Shown here in pieces: positions 38,301 to 49,954 of a stretch of DNA of 64,000 bases. Each line of letters begins with the position of its first letter. Within the stretch, counting starts at the first letter, position 1. The DNA lies in NCBI RefSeq assembly GCF_014839805.1, contig NC_051142.1:2046001-2110000 (forward strand). The letters are read 5' to 3'. Source of the DNA: Manduca sexta. Its lineage: Eukaryota; Arthropoda; Insecta; Lepidoptera; Sphingidae. A program made the position numbers and the translations under genes. The notes beneath the pieces are model-generated. The model ran no database searches. It saw nothing but the letters and a program-made list of their open reading frames with translations, and had not been told where the DNA came from.

Positions 38301-41300
38301 AATTGTCTCATGTTAAAGTACCGGATAGTTATCATTCTTCGTCTTATATTAGTTTCATAAGTATGTATAGGTATGTATCCAAAAAAAAAGTTTTTTTCTC
38401 CTAGGCTTCTAAACTGGAATATTGTATCTGATGTGTTCGCATTGCACGATGGCCCGTACTTCCTCACGCGGAAGCAGAATTTTTCCGAAGTTACCGCTAG
38501 ACAGGCGAGTAATTGATATCGAAATTGACGTATTTTTTTATATCCATTATTGTAATGGAGTTGTTTTCGTAGATATTGTATTACAACTGGATTGGATGCA
38601 CCAACATCTTTAAACTGCAATCATTGCACTTAATTGAAGAATATTTAGGATCTAGGGTTAGTGGTATAATTTATTTTTGTTTTTATATCTTCAAATACTT
38701 GGTAGGTAATATGATGTTTGCATTTCAAGTAAGTAGGTACCTGCTTATGTTTAATACCCCTTTAATAGGTACAATCAAAATGTATCTATAATTTTTTGTT
38801 CGTATGTTAAATATTAACATCTTAACGTGAAAGTTGTGAACGTGTGGAACAACTTTCAGATTGGGTTTTACTTCGCGTTCAAACAGTTTTTCACTCTGGG
38901 TCTGGTAGTGGCCTCTCTGGCTGGAATAATGTCGACAGGGTTCGGCGTGGTGGATCCGACGTACGAAAGCGCGCGGTGCGTGTGTTATGTTTGTAATCAG
39001 TCGCCTACAACACTTCACCCCTTCTAGTACACTAAGTACACACAAAGCAGTACTCAGCGAAGCGACTTCATGTGATACCATCTGCCATCTCTACTAACAA
39101 CATGATTATCCATAGATTATGCAAAGGAAATGAGCAATTTACATACAAGGATGTTTTTGATGCTAATGGATCGTCATCCTTTCTGTTCACTATAATCTCT
39201 CCATCTCTATAGCTTTAAGTATTAACTTAAGTATATATTTTATTCCTATCATCTCTACCTATATGTGTAGATGTTTGATTGGTTAGATATATTAGAATAA
39301 TTGAAAATATCCACCCGAAGAGCGATCACCGTACACAAGGTGTAAAACTCGCTCTAGTGACCTACATGTGTCGCGTTCCATTGTTGTTAATATAAAATGC
39401 AGTGGTGTCACTTTGCAAAGGTAGTAAAATGATTGAATGTTTTGGACGAAGTTATGCTCACATATTTAAAATATCACCCAGAGTGATCAAACTTAAATAA
39501 TATGAATGATTTTTCAGAAATAACAGTTGCAACGACAAAGCAAATATTACCATGTGCCCGAGATGTGATAACTTTGTAACTTGTCCATTTCTGAGCCTGA
39601 AAGAGTATTATTGTTTTGGAGCTAAGTTAGTGAACGTTCTCGACCATCTTATGCTTCCCGTTCACTGCCTCTTTCTAGTAATTTGGGGTAAAATTTCCAT
39701 TTTCACCTTTATTGCTATTAATATGTAAAAATTGATGTTGCATTTTTGTATGTATGATTAAATTACTTTAACATAGCTTCACCGTTCACTATGAAGGTTG
39801 GTCAACTTAAATAAGTATTTTGTTATGTAAGTATTAAAGAATGTTTCGGCTAGAAATCGACCTGTGGTTGCACACCAACAAGCTCTGTTCCCCTCAGCAA
39901 GGTCATACCTGATACAGGCAAGGATTCCTATGTCAGACACGGGCAAAGCCGCGGGCGGAAGCTAGCACTATTTAAACTTATATAATATTATCTATTTATT
40001 TTCGTAGTGTTTTTTTATAGGTTTTGGTCTGTTGACTCTTTGGAATAGAAAAGAAAGATATTTGCTCTGGATGTGGGAGCTGCATCATGTTACAAATATG
40101 ACTAACACTAGGCGAGTGTATAAATTATTTATTTTTATTCGAATATACCATATTTACACAGCTAAAAACAAAATATATGTCATCTGCACTAAATATTACG
40201 CGTCAAGCATTGGAAAGAGCAGCACGCCAGAGAAATAACCTCACAAAGTGTTTGGCAGAGGCTAAGAACAAATCCGAAAGCAATTTTCTCTTCCTAGTCA
40301 ATGTCTGACATTCTTTGATATTTACTTATACTCGGAGTATTGCATCTCGTTCTGTTATAGGTTTAAGGGTTGTGTCTATCAGGTTTCCAACAAGCAAGCA
40401 CAATTATATCGAGGAATGAATCCTTCGTCATTGATCAATGTACGCTCTAGCTGCATGCCCCTCAATTACTATCCATCAGCTAGAATAGACCGTGGAGTAG
40501 CGTTGACATCTTACTTATAGCGATAAATGTCTTTTTTTAGTTTTAACACTACGTGTGGATGCCACAAATATTGTATTTTTCGGCAGGCCTGAATTTTCCA
40601 TAAACTACAACAAGCCCGTGCGGTCGGACAACACCGGGTTGTGGAAGTACTACAACAGCGGCATCAGCAATCTGATTAGAACTGCAGTCACCGCGGTGTT
40701 TTACTTCGCATGTGTATGTAAAATAAGTAACAGTGTTGACCCTGTAATCTTTGTTGGTTAAATTCGTTTACGATGAATGTTGATGCTAAAATAAAAGAGT
40801 GTAGCAACCTGACGTCAGTGTCATCTATATAAGAATACAGATATAAAAAAAACATTATTTTCCATGGAAGTAAATTAACCGGATAGAAAGTAGTCTATGT
40901 AGTAATTCCATCCAAGTCAGTTTAGTTTATGCATTTACTACTAACTAACATTAGTTATACTAGTAGTTGTATGTCATTATTTGACATATCCTCGATATTT
41001 GCAAAATTGTATGAGCTCAGGCTCAGGAGCTCAGCTCTGACAGCATGCAGCAGCACGACAGCAGTGCCTCCAACCATTAGGTTGGAGGCACTGCTGTCGT
41101 GCAAATATCCAATAGTGTTTCTTAATGTTTACTGTCTAGGCCTGTTCCAAACCGTATTCCTAGATTCGCGTCTTCATTTGAACTATGTTTGTAAATAACA
41201 TTTATATTGTTTCAGTTGTACTACGTCATTTGGATATTCTTTACATTGGTTACAGAAAAATATAGGACCCTTATGATGCGTGTAAAGCTTGAAACACTGC

Positions 41301-44300
41301 CTAAAGACTTCGAGAAATATATTATAATAGCTCTGTTTGCGTGCGTCGTTACTGTTATATTTACAATATACGAGAAGGTACACCGCCATGCTTTGCTAGT
41401 TGGCTTTGTATTTACACAGTCAGTGAGCCACGCATGTTATCGCCTCACTAATGGCAGCTTACTAGACTGGATTTGATTCCTAACCTATATTTATGTGTAA
41501 TTTACGATGCGAATTAAATTACATTGCGATATCTTCGCTGAGCAAATATGTCATAGGTCGGATTGGGTCCACTATTAGCGTCAGTTTTTAATAATGTTTG
41601 CAGATATGTCACGTTGTCGCGGTGTTGGTGAACAGGTTCCAGAACCATCCGTCCGTCGAGTCGTACGACGGCGCCATGGCGACCAAATTGTTTGCGGTCA
41701 CTTCTTTTTGCGTTTATCCGATTTTGTTTTATTTCGCGTGGTTCAAGGTATTTTGTTTTTTTTTTATTTAAGACTACTTAATGATGGAACCTGCTATTAT
41801 GATGGAAAGTGTCACGAATGTCCATGTTATAGTGCAGTACGAAGCATGCTCTAACGATTGCCTTCCCATGCCATTTTTAACCCGCTTTTATTAGATAAAT
41901 TTGTATGGATGTCTAATTTCTATTTATATATGTAGTTCTTTATTTGGTTAAAGTTAATTATACATATACTTACAAATAATATCATGCTCGCAAGTCATTG
42001 TATCAGTGATCCAAATTATTTTGAAGTGTTTTTGTTTGAATACTGGTACCGAAGGTTAAATGAAACTTGTGTTATGAGTACCAGGATTTTCATATGTGGC
42101 GGTACCGATACGTTACATGAGATCCATTGGAGGTCAGGTGTGAAATACAATTAGAATCGTTCTCATCCTATTTTATTTTCCTTGCTGCACCTTGGAAGTT
42201 TGAGGCCAAGTAAGCTTATTTTTAATACGGGAGTATATTGAAGCTATAGTGAACTGAAGAATCATCAAATTCTTATTTAATTTCAAGAAGTTCCCTTTCA
42301 TACCTTCAAAATCCAACATCCTACACTAATAAAATTCAAGTAAGACCATTCATACCGCCGGCGTCCCGCTAGGCTCCGTTCTGACTTTTCCTCTTCTTGC
42401 TCTACACAAGCGATATTCTTTAATTTCAACACCTCGATCTACGCTTTACAAAGAGACCCGGATCAGGTGGTGCGCACTTTGCAGGCCACAGCCGACACGC
42501 TCGGTGCGTGGTTTCGCAAATAGTGTAACACGATCAACCACTCCAAAAGCCAGGCAATTCTTTTCACTAAGAAAAGGAATGCACAAACGCCTCACGCATC
42601 AGTTAGTATGTCGGGTTAAATCATTCCTTGGACCAATTAGGTAAAATATTTAGGAGTCATCGTTGATCAAAAGTTGACTTTCATCCCACACGTAAGACGC
42701 GGTACGCTTGCGAGCCGCATTTGCGATGGGTCAATTACATTGGCTCATAAATGAAAATAGTAAAATGTCCGTCCGTAACAAGATTCGGATCTTTACCACG
42801 TGTGATAGTCCGATCATGATATATGTACTGCCCGCGTTCGCGCATATAACGCCTGCTCGACTTCACCGTCTTCAGGTATTGCATGACAAATGTGGCAAAC
42901 CCACCTGTCTTTACCACTAAATCATCAATGTATGAGAAAAATAAATAAACCTATTGTGCCCTTTATGTTTTTCTTATATTTCAGTCACGATTATATTACA
43001 TGCCTATATGGTATGACCGTTTTAGGCATAAAGGTTATGAAAAAATAACGTTAATTAGTGAAGGGCACTTCAAAAACTGCGGACCTCACCCTTGCATTGA
43101 CGAAGTGTTTGTCGCTCTAACTGTTAGTTTTTTAATCAAGCAAGCCCTGCCAAAGATATTGTATATTTTAATGTTAGTATTTTAAAAGCTTTATTTAAAT
43201 TAAATATATTATTATATCCATAGATAAATTATGTGCTCAGTTGAAATTAGGTTAAAATCTAAACAGCTTGCCGCCCGGACGCTCTCAGCGGTGGTGGCTA
43301 CTAGTGGGGCTGAGATGCGTTGGAACTACGCGTCAATGTTGCTCAATGGTAACAACAAATGTGTTGAGTCGAGCGACTCACGGTGGTGGCGCGATAAACT
43401 GCAGACTGCGATACTTTCCGGCCCCCGTTTATAAATCATAATAGAATAATTTTTGTAATGTGATGTCTTTTAGAACTTGGCACACTGGGTTGCTGGTCGG
43501 CTCCCCTTTCCTCGGCTTTTTTAATGTCGGTGGGCACTGATTGATGGGACAAACTATTCATCATATTTATGCTGCGATTATTTAAATGCACGTCGATGCT
43601 AATTAAAAAATCGAACAACTTTTGAGGCAAAGTAGTGCCACTTCTCATAAAACATAATATGTCTGCCTTTGTCGCTGCCACAAGACGCTGCTGAGTTGTA
43701 CGCCACATATCGTTGATTACGACGTATCGCTTTACTCGCACAGAATTGTCTTGCATGATATCGATTGCTCTTTATGTAGATCTGTCTGGGAAAATAGAGT
43801 ATTAATTTAAATAATTGTATGGATTTAACTTGTAGACGAGCTATTTGGCCAATCAGAACCGACTACAACCAAGGGAAATCTATAAACAGAAAATATCCAT
43901 GCTGGGAACGGGAATACAGACTAAAGCCCATTACAGAAGACGAGATGACTAGACAATACAACTATTTGGGTGAGATGAATGTTTGAGGCACAAGCGCGCG
44001 GTCGATTATACCGGCAGTCGACAGGCGCTCCTCCATTTTAGGAAGATTTAAGTTACTAGAGGAGAGAATTCTGGATGTGCCTACTGCTTATACTATCAAT
44101 TCATCTTAACCTAGTATAAATTATACTATAGTAGTACCACTGCATGTAGAGGTTTTTTGTGGGATGGGCCAAGAGTCATGGCTTGTGGTCTTGGTCATCT
44201 CTGATAAATATTATTATGACCCTTATAATCTTAAATACAGCACCGTTTACTTTCTAATTCATATAACTGAAAGGGAATTAAAATATAATAAATATTATCA

Positions 44301-47300
44301 TAGGTAGTCATTATTGTTTTTATTTTTTCAGCATTACAATTCGGATATATAATATTGTTCGGCGCCGCGTCTCCGTTGCTGCCCGTAGCGGCTTTAATTT
44401 TAAACCTGATTGACATGCGGTTTGTATTTTTAAATACCATCATATGAAGATACAGTCCGGGCGCTAGCTTCGAGGAATCTTACCCTGCCTTTTTTTGGAT
44501 AGGAATAGGTAAAACTAACAAAACTTGTTTTTACAGATTCACAGCACGAGAGTTTTTATTGACCTGCAGAAGGCCCATCCTTCTTGAAAAGTCCGGTTTA
44601 GATATTTGGTCTACACTGTTCGCTGTATTGGCTTGGACCTCTATACTTAGTAATGTAAGTGAAACAATAATTTAGCTCGCTGATCATGCCACCCAACGTT
44701 AATATCATTAAGCACACTCTACTACAATTTAAATATAATATTACAAGCCGGTAGCAACCAAATCCCCTCACTATGGTGTTCTTTGGCACATACGTGAAGG
44801 CTTCAAGATATCTTGAGACGTACCTTTTAGGTCTACCGCGGGAACCGTTTCTAATGTCGCCGCAGTTGGTCCGGCGCTGTTTATTTCCGTATATGTATCG
44901 AGTGTTATTGTTTCTCCTTCCACCTGCACTTGTCTCAATCCACTTGTGGTGGCTTAACACAGGTCAAGAATCATGCAGAGTGTATCTGTTGGTGTTGGTT
45001 TTAAGACCGGCCGCCAGTGTGACGTCATCCTTTTTGGGCGAGGTCCAGTTCCGCGTAAGCCGTGTTCGAGAAAACTATACGATGTGTCATGTAGTCCACT
45101 CTGGGATTCGGATCGATGATCTCCTGGTTCACAAGCCACAACCCAGACGTACTCGAACGTTGCCACTGGACCGAGACGCGCAACTAAATGCGCATTATTC
45201 ATTGAACATATTATACTTTCAGGCATTATTTCTAGCCTTTAATTCTCGAACTCCTGCGAGGCAGGTGTATTTGAAGACGCACGATAACATGACGGATTTT
45301 TTCATGGCTACTATAAGTTCATTTGAGACAAAGGTAAGTGTCAAGATCAGTAAACTTTACTTATTAATTTATTATTATAATAATAAATGCGAATATTTGT
45401 GAAAGTGTTTGGATGTTTGTTATGACTTAATTAGACTGCGACAGGTTTTTTTTTAGTATCGGACTCCACATTCAGCACCTGGGTAAATCTCCGGATGGGA
45501 TACTGGAATCCCTCGGATTTCCAGGTTCTTAGAGGAAATTGTCCTAGCGATATCTGGGGAAGGGAAGTGTAGGCACAGTCGCGTGAATCAGATACTCCGC
45601 ATCACGGAGCATGTCTATAATAATTTTAGATACAGCGTCCATACCGGTGCTCATTTCTTCGATGTTGAAAAAGCATTCGACAAGGTGTGGCACAATGGCT
45701 TACTTTTTAAGCTGAACATTTTCAATGTGCCTACACAGCTCGCACACATCATACGAAACTTTTAATCGAATCGCGGTTTCAAATATTGCGTGAAGGGAAC
45801 TCTTTCTTTCCGACACACCATTACCACCGGCGTTCCGCAAGGCTCCGATCTCCCTCTTCTCTTCTCGCTTTACACAAGCGATATTCCTAAATCAAAAGAC
45901 GCACATCTGGTGCTCTTGTGCTACACGCCGATCTACTTTCACGTAGAGACTCGGATCAGGTGGTGCGCACTTTGCAGGCAACAGCCGACAAGCTCGGTTT
46001 GTGCCCACTAGTGGGACAGTATATAATACAGGGCTGATATTATTATATAAGTCCGTCATACTTGAATTATTGCGTAACTTTAATCGTTCACGCGGTACAC
46101 GCAACGGAAGCTTTCAAAAGGAATAAATTTTCCCCGTTTTTGCAACCATTTTCATTAATGCTTCGCTCCTATTGGTTAAAGCGTGATGATAGGCTATAGG
46201 CTTCCTCGATAAATGGGCCATCCAATACTAAAAGAATATTTCAATTCAACCAATTGTTCCTGAGATTAGCGCGTTCAAACAAACAAACAAACATTTCTGT
46301 TTTGTATATTAGTATAGATTACTGCATCGAAACATTTATCAGCTATGTTAATATTACAGCATTACCCTTACTCGCGAATGTTCCGCAAGCAGTATGAGAA
46401 CTACACCGGCTTCATGCCGGAGCTTTGTTACTTCCCAGGTATGTTTCAATGACATATGTTTATTCGAATGACACGTTATGACCAATTGAGTTTATAAAAA
46501 AATGTAATATATTAGGTTAGACACTAATTTTAAGCCTCACTATGTCATTGTAGGTCAACTTTTTAGAGTTAAATTAATGAGGATGTTCTATTTTTTTATG
46601 TAGGCTCACCGATTTCTAAGTCTTTTGGATATACGTACCTACTTACTTTTGCGTTAGGTTTCGTTTAACTTCAAGTACATAGGTACCATTTGAATTTCAC
46701 TGGTATAGGCGGCGACCACATGTAGTAGGTAGGGTTGCCAACCGTACTATACTTATAATATATTGTATTGTACTATATTTTACGTCTGCGTACTTATATA
46801 CTCTTGAACAAATATATAGTACGCAAAAAGACTATATTTTCAACACCTCAACCTAATATACAAATCCGTCATATTAAAAAAATATGAACTCTCCTTTACA
46901 TTAACTTTTGAGTGATGGAACAGCGTGTATCCGAACTTCTATAAAAATAAGTCACTAACCATATATAATTATATTTCTCTATTTTTCGCTTTTTCCATAA
47001 AATAGTATAATTTTTTGAACAGTACTATATTTTTTATACCTTGTTTTGAAAAATACTAGATTTTCAAAACAAGGATTTGAAGAAGAAGATTGTTGGCAGC
47101 CCTAGTAGTAGTCCACCGCTAGCTACGCTTGCTAATGAACCTATCATCTCACTACAGGTGTGATGTTGTCAAAAGCCGATTATGATAAGATAGCAGTTGC
47201 GGCTTATGTCTATATTATGCCTGACACTATACCCACAGAAGAAAATTTTCAAAACGACATATATAAGTATTCAACACTCATGGTTTTTCAAGTAAGTAAT

Positions 47301-48986
47301 AAGAAAAGTAAATTATGTTCTTGAATATTCACGTTTCATATTTTTATCAAGAGCGTTTTCTGATTTGTTCCTGCAACGTGTACTTGAACACCTATACGAA
47401 AAAACGAAACACACACCTTCACTTGAATTTAAATAGATCTATACTTAACTGTAACATTAAGTAAAATAAAATTACGAATAAATCAAAATGAGACATGATT
47501 AAATTAAAAATTAAATGATTTATTTCAATATGCTCATTTTTAAGAGATTATTCAAATATATGTAAGTAAATAATCTTGGTTAGAATTTTTCACAAATAAA
47601 AAAACGAGTTTTTGGACATGATCTTTTACGAGAGATTAAAAAATAATTTAATCGATGAAATACACACACATACATCACGCATTTATCCACAAAGGGGTAT
47701 GCAGAGGCGCAACCAGGCCACCCACTTTTTACCAAGTGTGTTACGTCCCATGATGCGGTGGGGGGCGAGCCTACTGCCATATCGGGCACAAATTCCAGAC
47801 TCCGGGCTGATACTGAGCAGAAAAACCCCAATATCACTTGGCGCGACCCGGAATTCAAACCCAGGACTTGAGAGCGTTGCCGTACCGCGCATGCAGTACT
47901 TACACCTACGCCACCGAGGCAGTCGTATAAAATAATTTAAAGATATATTTATTCTTCTGCGAAACGTGCATTTATTATTTGAAAATCGAGGTTATTGAAT
48001 TCGTTGAGCCTCCTCATCAATTACTGGTCATCTTGTCGAGGATGAAAACGCCCAGTTATATTGAGCATCGCATTACACGGCGCGCTCTATGGTTTCCGAA
48101 AGCGTGAAAAAATTACCACGTGGTTATGTTTTCTTTGATTACCACTATAGCCACTTTCTACAATTTAGGATGAGCCCTGTGAGTAGGGTTGCCATTATCT
48201 AAATTGCTATCGCCGGATAAATACGGCAAAAATCCCGGACATTTTGGCGAAATGTAAGTAAGTTATTCCCCGGACACCTCTAAAAAATATTTTTTTCAAC
48301 GCGCGGGGGCAAAGTTGGGGGCGTTCGATCGTCGACTATTTGGCCGTGCTTTTTAAATCCGGGTTATTATGAATTTATTTTTCACTAAGATTTATTTCAA
48401 TTTATTGCTTATCTATAAAAAATAACTTGGCTTTCCCCTGACAACAAAAGTGTCAGGGGCTACATTCCAACACTTTTTAAAACCCCTGCCGGATGGCCTC
48501 TGGACGCCCTTCTATTAAGGACAAATCCGGGGAATTACGGACGGATTGCAGCCCTAACTATGACAGCTGTGAAAGTAAAGTTTATGGAGTATCAATTATT
48601 GTTATAAATTTAATAGATTTAACACACGTTTGGGTTGATAATTAATACTAGTTATGAATTAACTAAAAATATTATAAAGAAATTAATCAACAGTAATATG
48701 TAGTATGTTTTTATTCGTTTAAAGGTGTTTTATGGCTGTATACATTTCTTTTGTAATTAATTATTTCTATTCAATTTAGTTTGCCTTATCGATAATTTAT
48801 AATCGATGGTAACGAACGTTAGTATTACTGCAGTACATACATACATGTGTATCTTTTCAGTACGTGGGATTGACAGCTGCCTTGTTGATGCAATACCTCA
48901 TCCCGCCAAAGCCTGAAGACATAGAAGACAGCATCAAAGCCGAACAAACTATCAAGGACGCTTACCTCACACATTCTGAACAATGA
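35326..48986 (+). CDS. Anoctamin (TMEM16)-like protein 1
   Basis: Twenty-one exons close to 911 residues: 35326-35391, 35584-35820, 36138-36308, 37832-38007, 38094-38207, 38405-38504, 38573-38656, 38860-38975, 39518-39687, 40021-40111, 40587-40713, 41216-41377, 41604-41747, 42985-43172, 43836-43969, 44332-44419, 44537-44654, 45223-45333, 46360-46438, 47158-47291, 48861-48986. Family marks: FRDGVSRIDLVLVL, FVKVHAPDAVLE, VFALHDGP, YYNWIG..NIFK, FYFAFKQFF, TMCPRCD, TRPEF, GYIILFGAASPLLP, CRRPI.LEKSGLDIW. About ten membrane helices. Known members are Ca2+-activated anion channels or lipid scramblases. Aligned by eye to TMEM16A, the Ca2+-ligand positions are Lys/Ile in helix 6, Tyr and Leu in helix 7, Asp and Thr in helix 8, so normal Ca2+ gating is doubtful. 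Introns 6 and 10 use GC donors. The first two exons are the least certain. AATAAA at 49098-49103. Confidence 0.88.
36392..37629. mobile_element. 1.24-kb nonautonomous TIR element, TA duplication
   Basis: Ends: AGGTCAGGTGGGGAAAGTGC... at left and ...GCACTTACCCCGACTGACCT at right, flanked by TA (36390-36391 and 37630-37631). The motif GGCGCACTTRCCCC occurs in both ends and inside, in both directions: 36401-36414, 36775-36787, 36805-36818, 37240-37253, 37397-37410, about 37420-37431 and 37607-37620. No ORF of note. It sits in intron 3 of anoctamin-like gene 1. Confidence 0.8.
39850..39966 (+). repeat. Dispersed repeat fragment
   Basis: It ends with GGGCAAAGCCGCGGGCGGAA and GCTAG, similar to the edge of the element at 18366-19378 and common in moth introns. 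In intron 9 of anoctamin-like gene 1. Confidence 0.4.
41053..41102. repeat. Perfect 23-bp inverted repeat, 4-base loop
   Basis: Arm 1 at 41053-41075 and arm 2 at 41080-41102 are exact reverse complements (GCACGACAGCAGTGCCTCCA + ACC), with loop ATTA. In intron 11 of anoctamin-like gene 1, next to a GAGCTCAGG-rich direct repeat. Confidence 0.9.
42330..42930 (+). mobile_element. Decayed Jockey-type LINE reverse transcriptase
   Basis: Broken frames show AGVPLGSVL (the GVPQGSVL motif), VVRTLQATADTLGAWFRK, INHSKSQAILFTK, VKYLGVIVDQKLTF.PHVR and LPAFAHITPARLHRLQVLHDK, in reverse-transcriptase order with several stops. Related to the piece at 45560-46010. In intron 13 of anoctamin-like gene 1. Confidence 0.8.
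43436..43756 (-). pseudogene. Possible hAT transposase C-terminal remnant
   Basis: A 106-codon frame with VVINDMWRTTQQRLVAATKA and DILCFMR resembles the hAT dimerisation block (a basic TxxRxRLxxxxAxxLLFI pattern). There is no N-terminal part or TIR nearby. Low-confidence family call. In intron 14 of anoctamin-like gene 1. Confidence 0.35.
44760..45200. repeat. GC-richer insertion-like block
   Basis: In intron 17 of anoctamin-like gene 1. Base composition differs from the flanks, and several short ORFs run on both strands. It is probably a mobile-element piece; no TIR, LTR or known motif was identified. Confidence 0.3.
45560..46010 (+). mobile_element. Jockey-type LINE reverse transcriptase fragment
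   Basis: Frames read FFDVEKAFDKVWHNGLLFKL, then TTGVPQGSDLPLLFSLYTSD, then a broken RIRWCALCRQQPTS. The order F.DVEKAFD ... GVPQGS is that of a LINE reverse transcriptase. In intron 18 of anoctamin-like gene 1, followed directly by a SINE-like tail and the element at 46022-46318. Confidence 0.8.
46022..46318 (+). mobile_element. Short copy of the 18366 element, one internal unit
   Basis: It shares CGTAACTTTAATCGTT, CGCAACGGAAGC, TTTTCCCCGTTTTTGCAACC, GCTCCTATTGG, TTCCTGAGATTAGCGCGTTC and the CAAA-repeat end. It has a single, shortened internal unit instead of five. Confidence 0.75.
46732..47102. mobile_element. 371-bp TIR element, TA duplication
   Basis: The ends GGGTTGCCAACC... and ...TTGGCAGCCC are inverted repeats, flanked by TA. 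Related at its ends to 48186-48554 and 58122-58480. AT-rich interior, no ORF. In intron 19 of anoctamin-like gene 1. Confidence 0.7.
47660..47937 (-). mobile_element. SINE (family A), reverse strand
   Basis: The reverse complement has the head GACTGCCTCGGTGGCGTAGG, a B box (GGGTTTGAATTCC), TGATATTGGGGTTTTTCTGC and the GTGGGTGGCC..TTTGTGGATAAATGCGTGATG tail, as in 32373-32643. In the last intron of anoctamin-like gene 1. Confidence 0.8.
48186..48554. mobile_element. 369-bp TIR element, TA duplication
   Basis: Ends GGGTTGCCAT... and ...TTGCAGCCC with TA on each side (48184-48185 and 48555-48556). The body (CCGGACATTTTGG, CAACAAAAGTGTCAGGGG, GGACGCCCTTCTATT) matches the reverse complement of 58122-58480. 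Confidence 0.8.
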
Positions 48987-49954
48987 ATTTTTAACCTAAT
49001 ATGTTTTTGTTAGAATACATTTTTTTCTTTTATTACCTATTTTATTATTGTTTCACTGCGACTATGATTTATATAGCAATATTTATATGTATACAATAAT
49101 AAAACAGCAAAACGGAAAACGGTGTATCTTTACTGGTGGTAGGTCTCTTGTATGTATGTGAGAGTCCGCCTGTGTAGATACCACCGCAATGTATTTCTGC
49201 TGCCAAGCAGCAGTGTGTAGTCACTTTTGTTCCGGTTTGAAGGACATTGTAGCCAATGGAAGTATTGGACATAATAAGACATAACATCTCATGTCTCAGG
49301 ATGGCGAGCGCAGTGGAATACCAAACAATACTTTGTAAATCAAGGTGTTGGATGTTATGTTTACTGTTTATGGGCGGTCATATCGCTTAGCATCAGGCGA
49401 TCGGCAAGGTCGTCTCGTCATTGAAAGCACAAAAAAAAATCTATGGATACATTGAGAAAAAGTAATAAAAACGAAGGGGCTGTCTAAAGACGAGTAACAT
49501 TCAGAAAATATATCGGTGATTTATAGAATTCCTTTCTGTCTAATCTATTGTTTATATCTATTTATTAATTTTGTCTATGATCTATACAAAGTTCTATATC
49601 ATATACTGTCCATCTGCTTGTTTTCTGTTCGAAGCTGTAGTTCCTGACATTAGCGCAAACAAAGAAACAAACGGCTCCATGAACCTCAGAACATGCTTGT
49701 CATTGTTCTGAGACTTCAGTGTTAGACCTATAATGACTGGTCAGTATTTTTACCTACTTTTAAAACGTAGTGATTTTATTCTCTTTGCTTATTTTGACAT
49801 TGGCAAAATTGGGCAAAATCCAGCAAACAAAGAACAGCAAAATTATTGCTTGACAAAGATTGGGCCATATTTTCTATATATTTTATAATTCTTTTTGGGC
49901 CACATTCTGAAAATTTAATTGAATTGGATTTGTATAAATATTCTTTTGTATAAA
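48987..49954. other. Gap between the two anoctamin-like genes
   Basis: 968 bp. It holds the 3' UTR of gene 1, a dispersed repeat at 49128-49430, and the promoter and 5' UTR of gene 2. No other gene seen. Confidence 0.5.
49128..49430 (+). repeat. Dispersed repeat (family C)
   Basis: It shares GATACCACCGCAATGT, CGGTTTGAAGGACATTGTAG, CATCTCATGTCTCAGGATGG, GAATACCAAACAATACTTTG and GCATCAGGCGATCGGCAAGG with copies at 57920-58535 and, reversed, 55270-55460 and 58560-58860. Confidence 0.7.

Noticed and set aside
44773..45402. 209-codon ORF in an anoctamin-like intron
   Set aside because: It runs across the true exon at 45223-45333 in another frame and has no domain.
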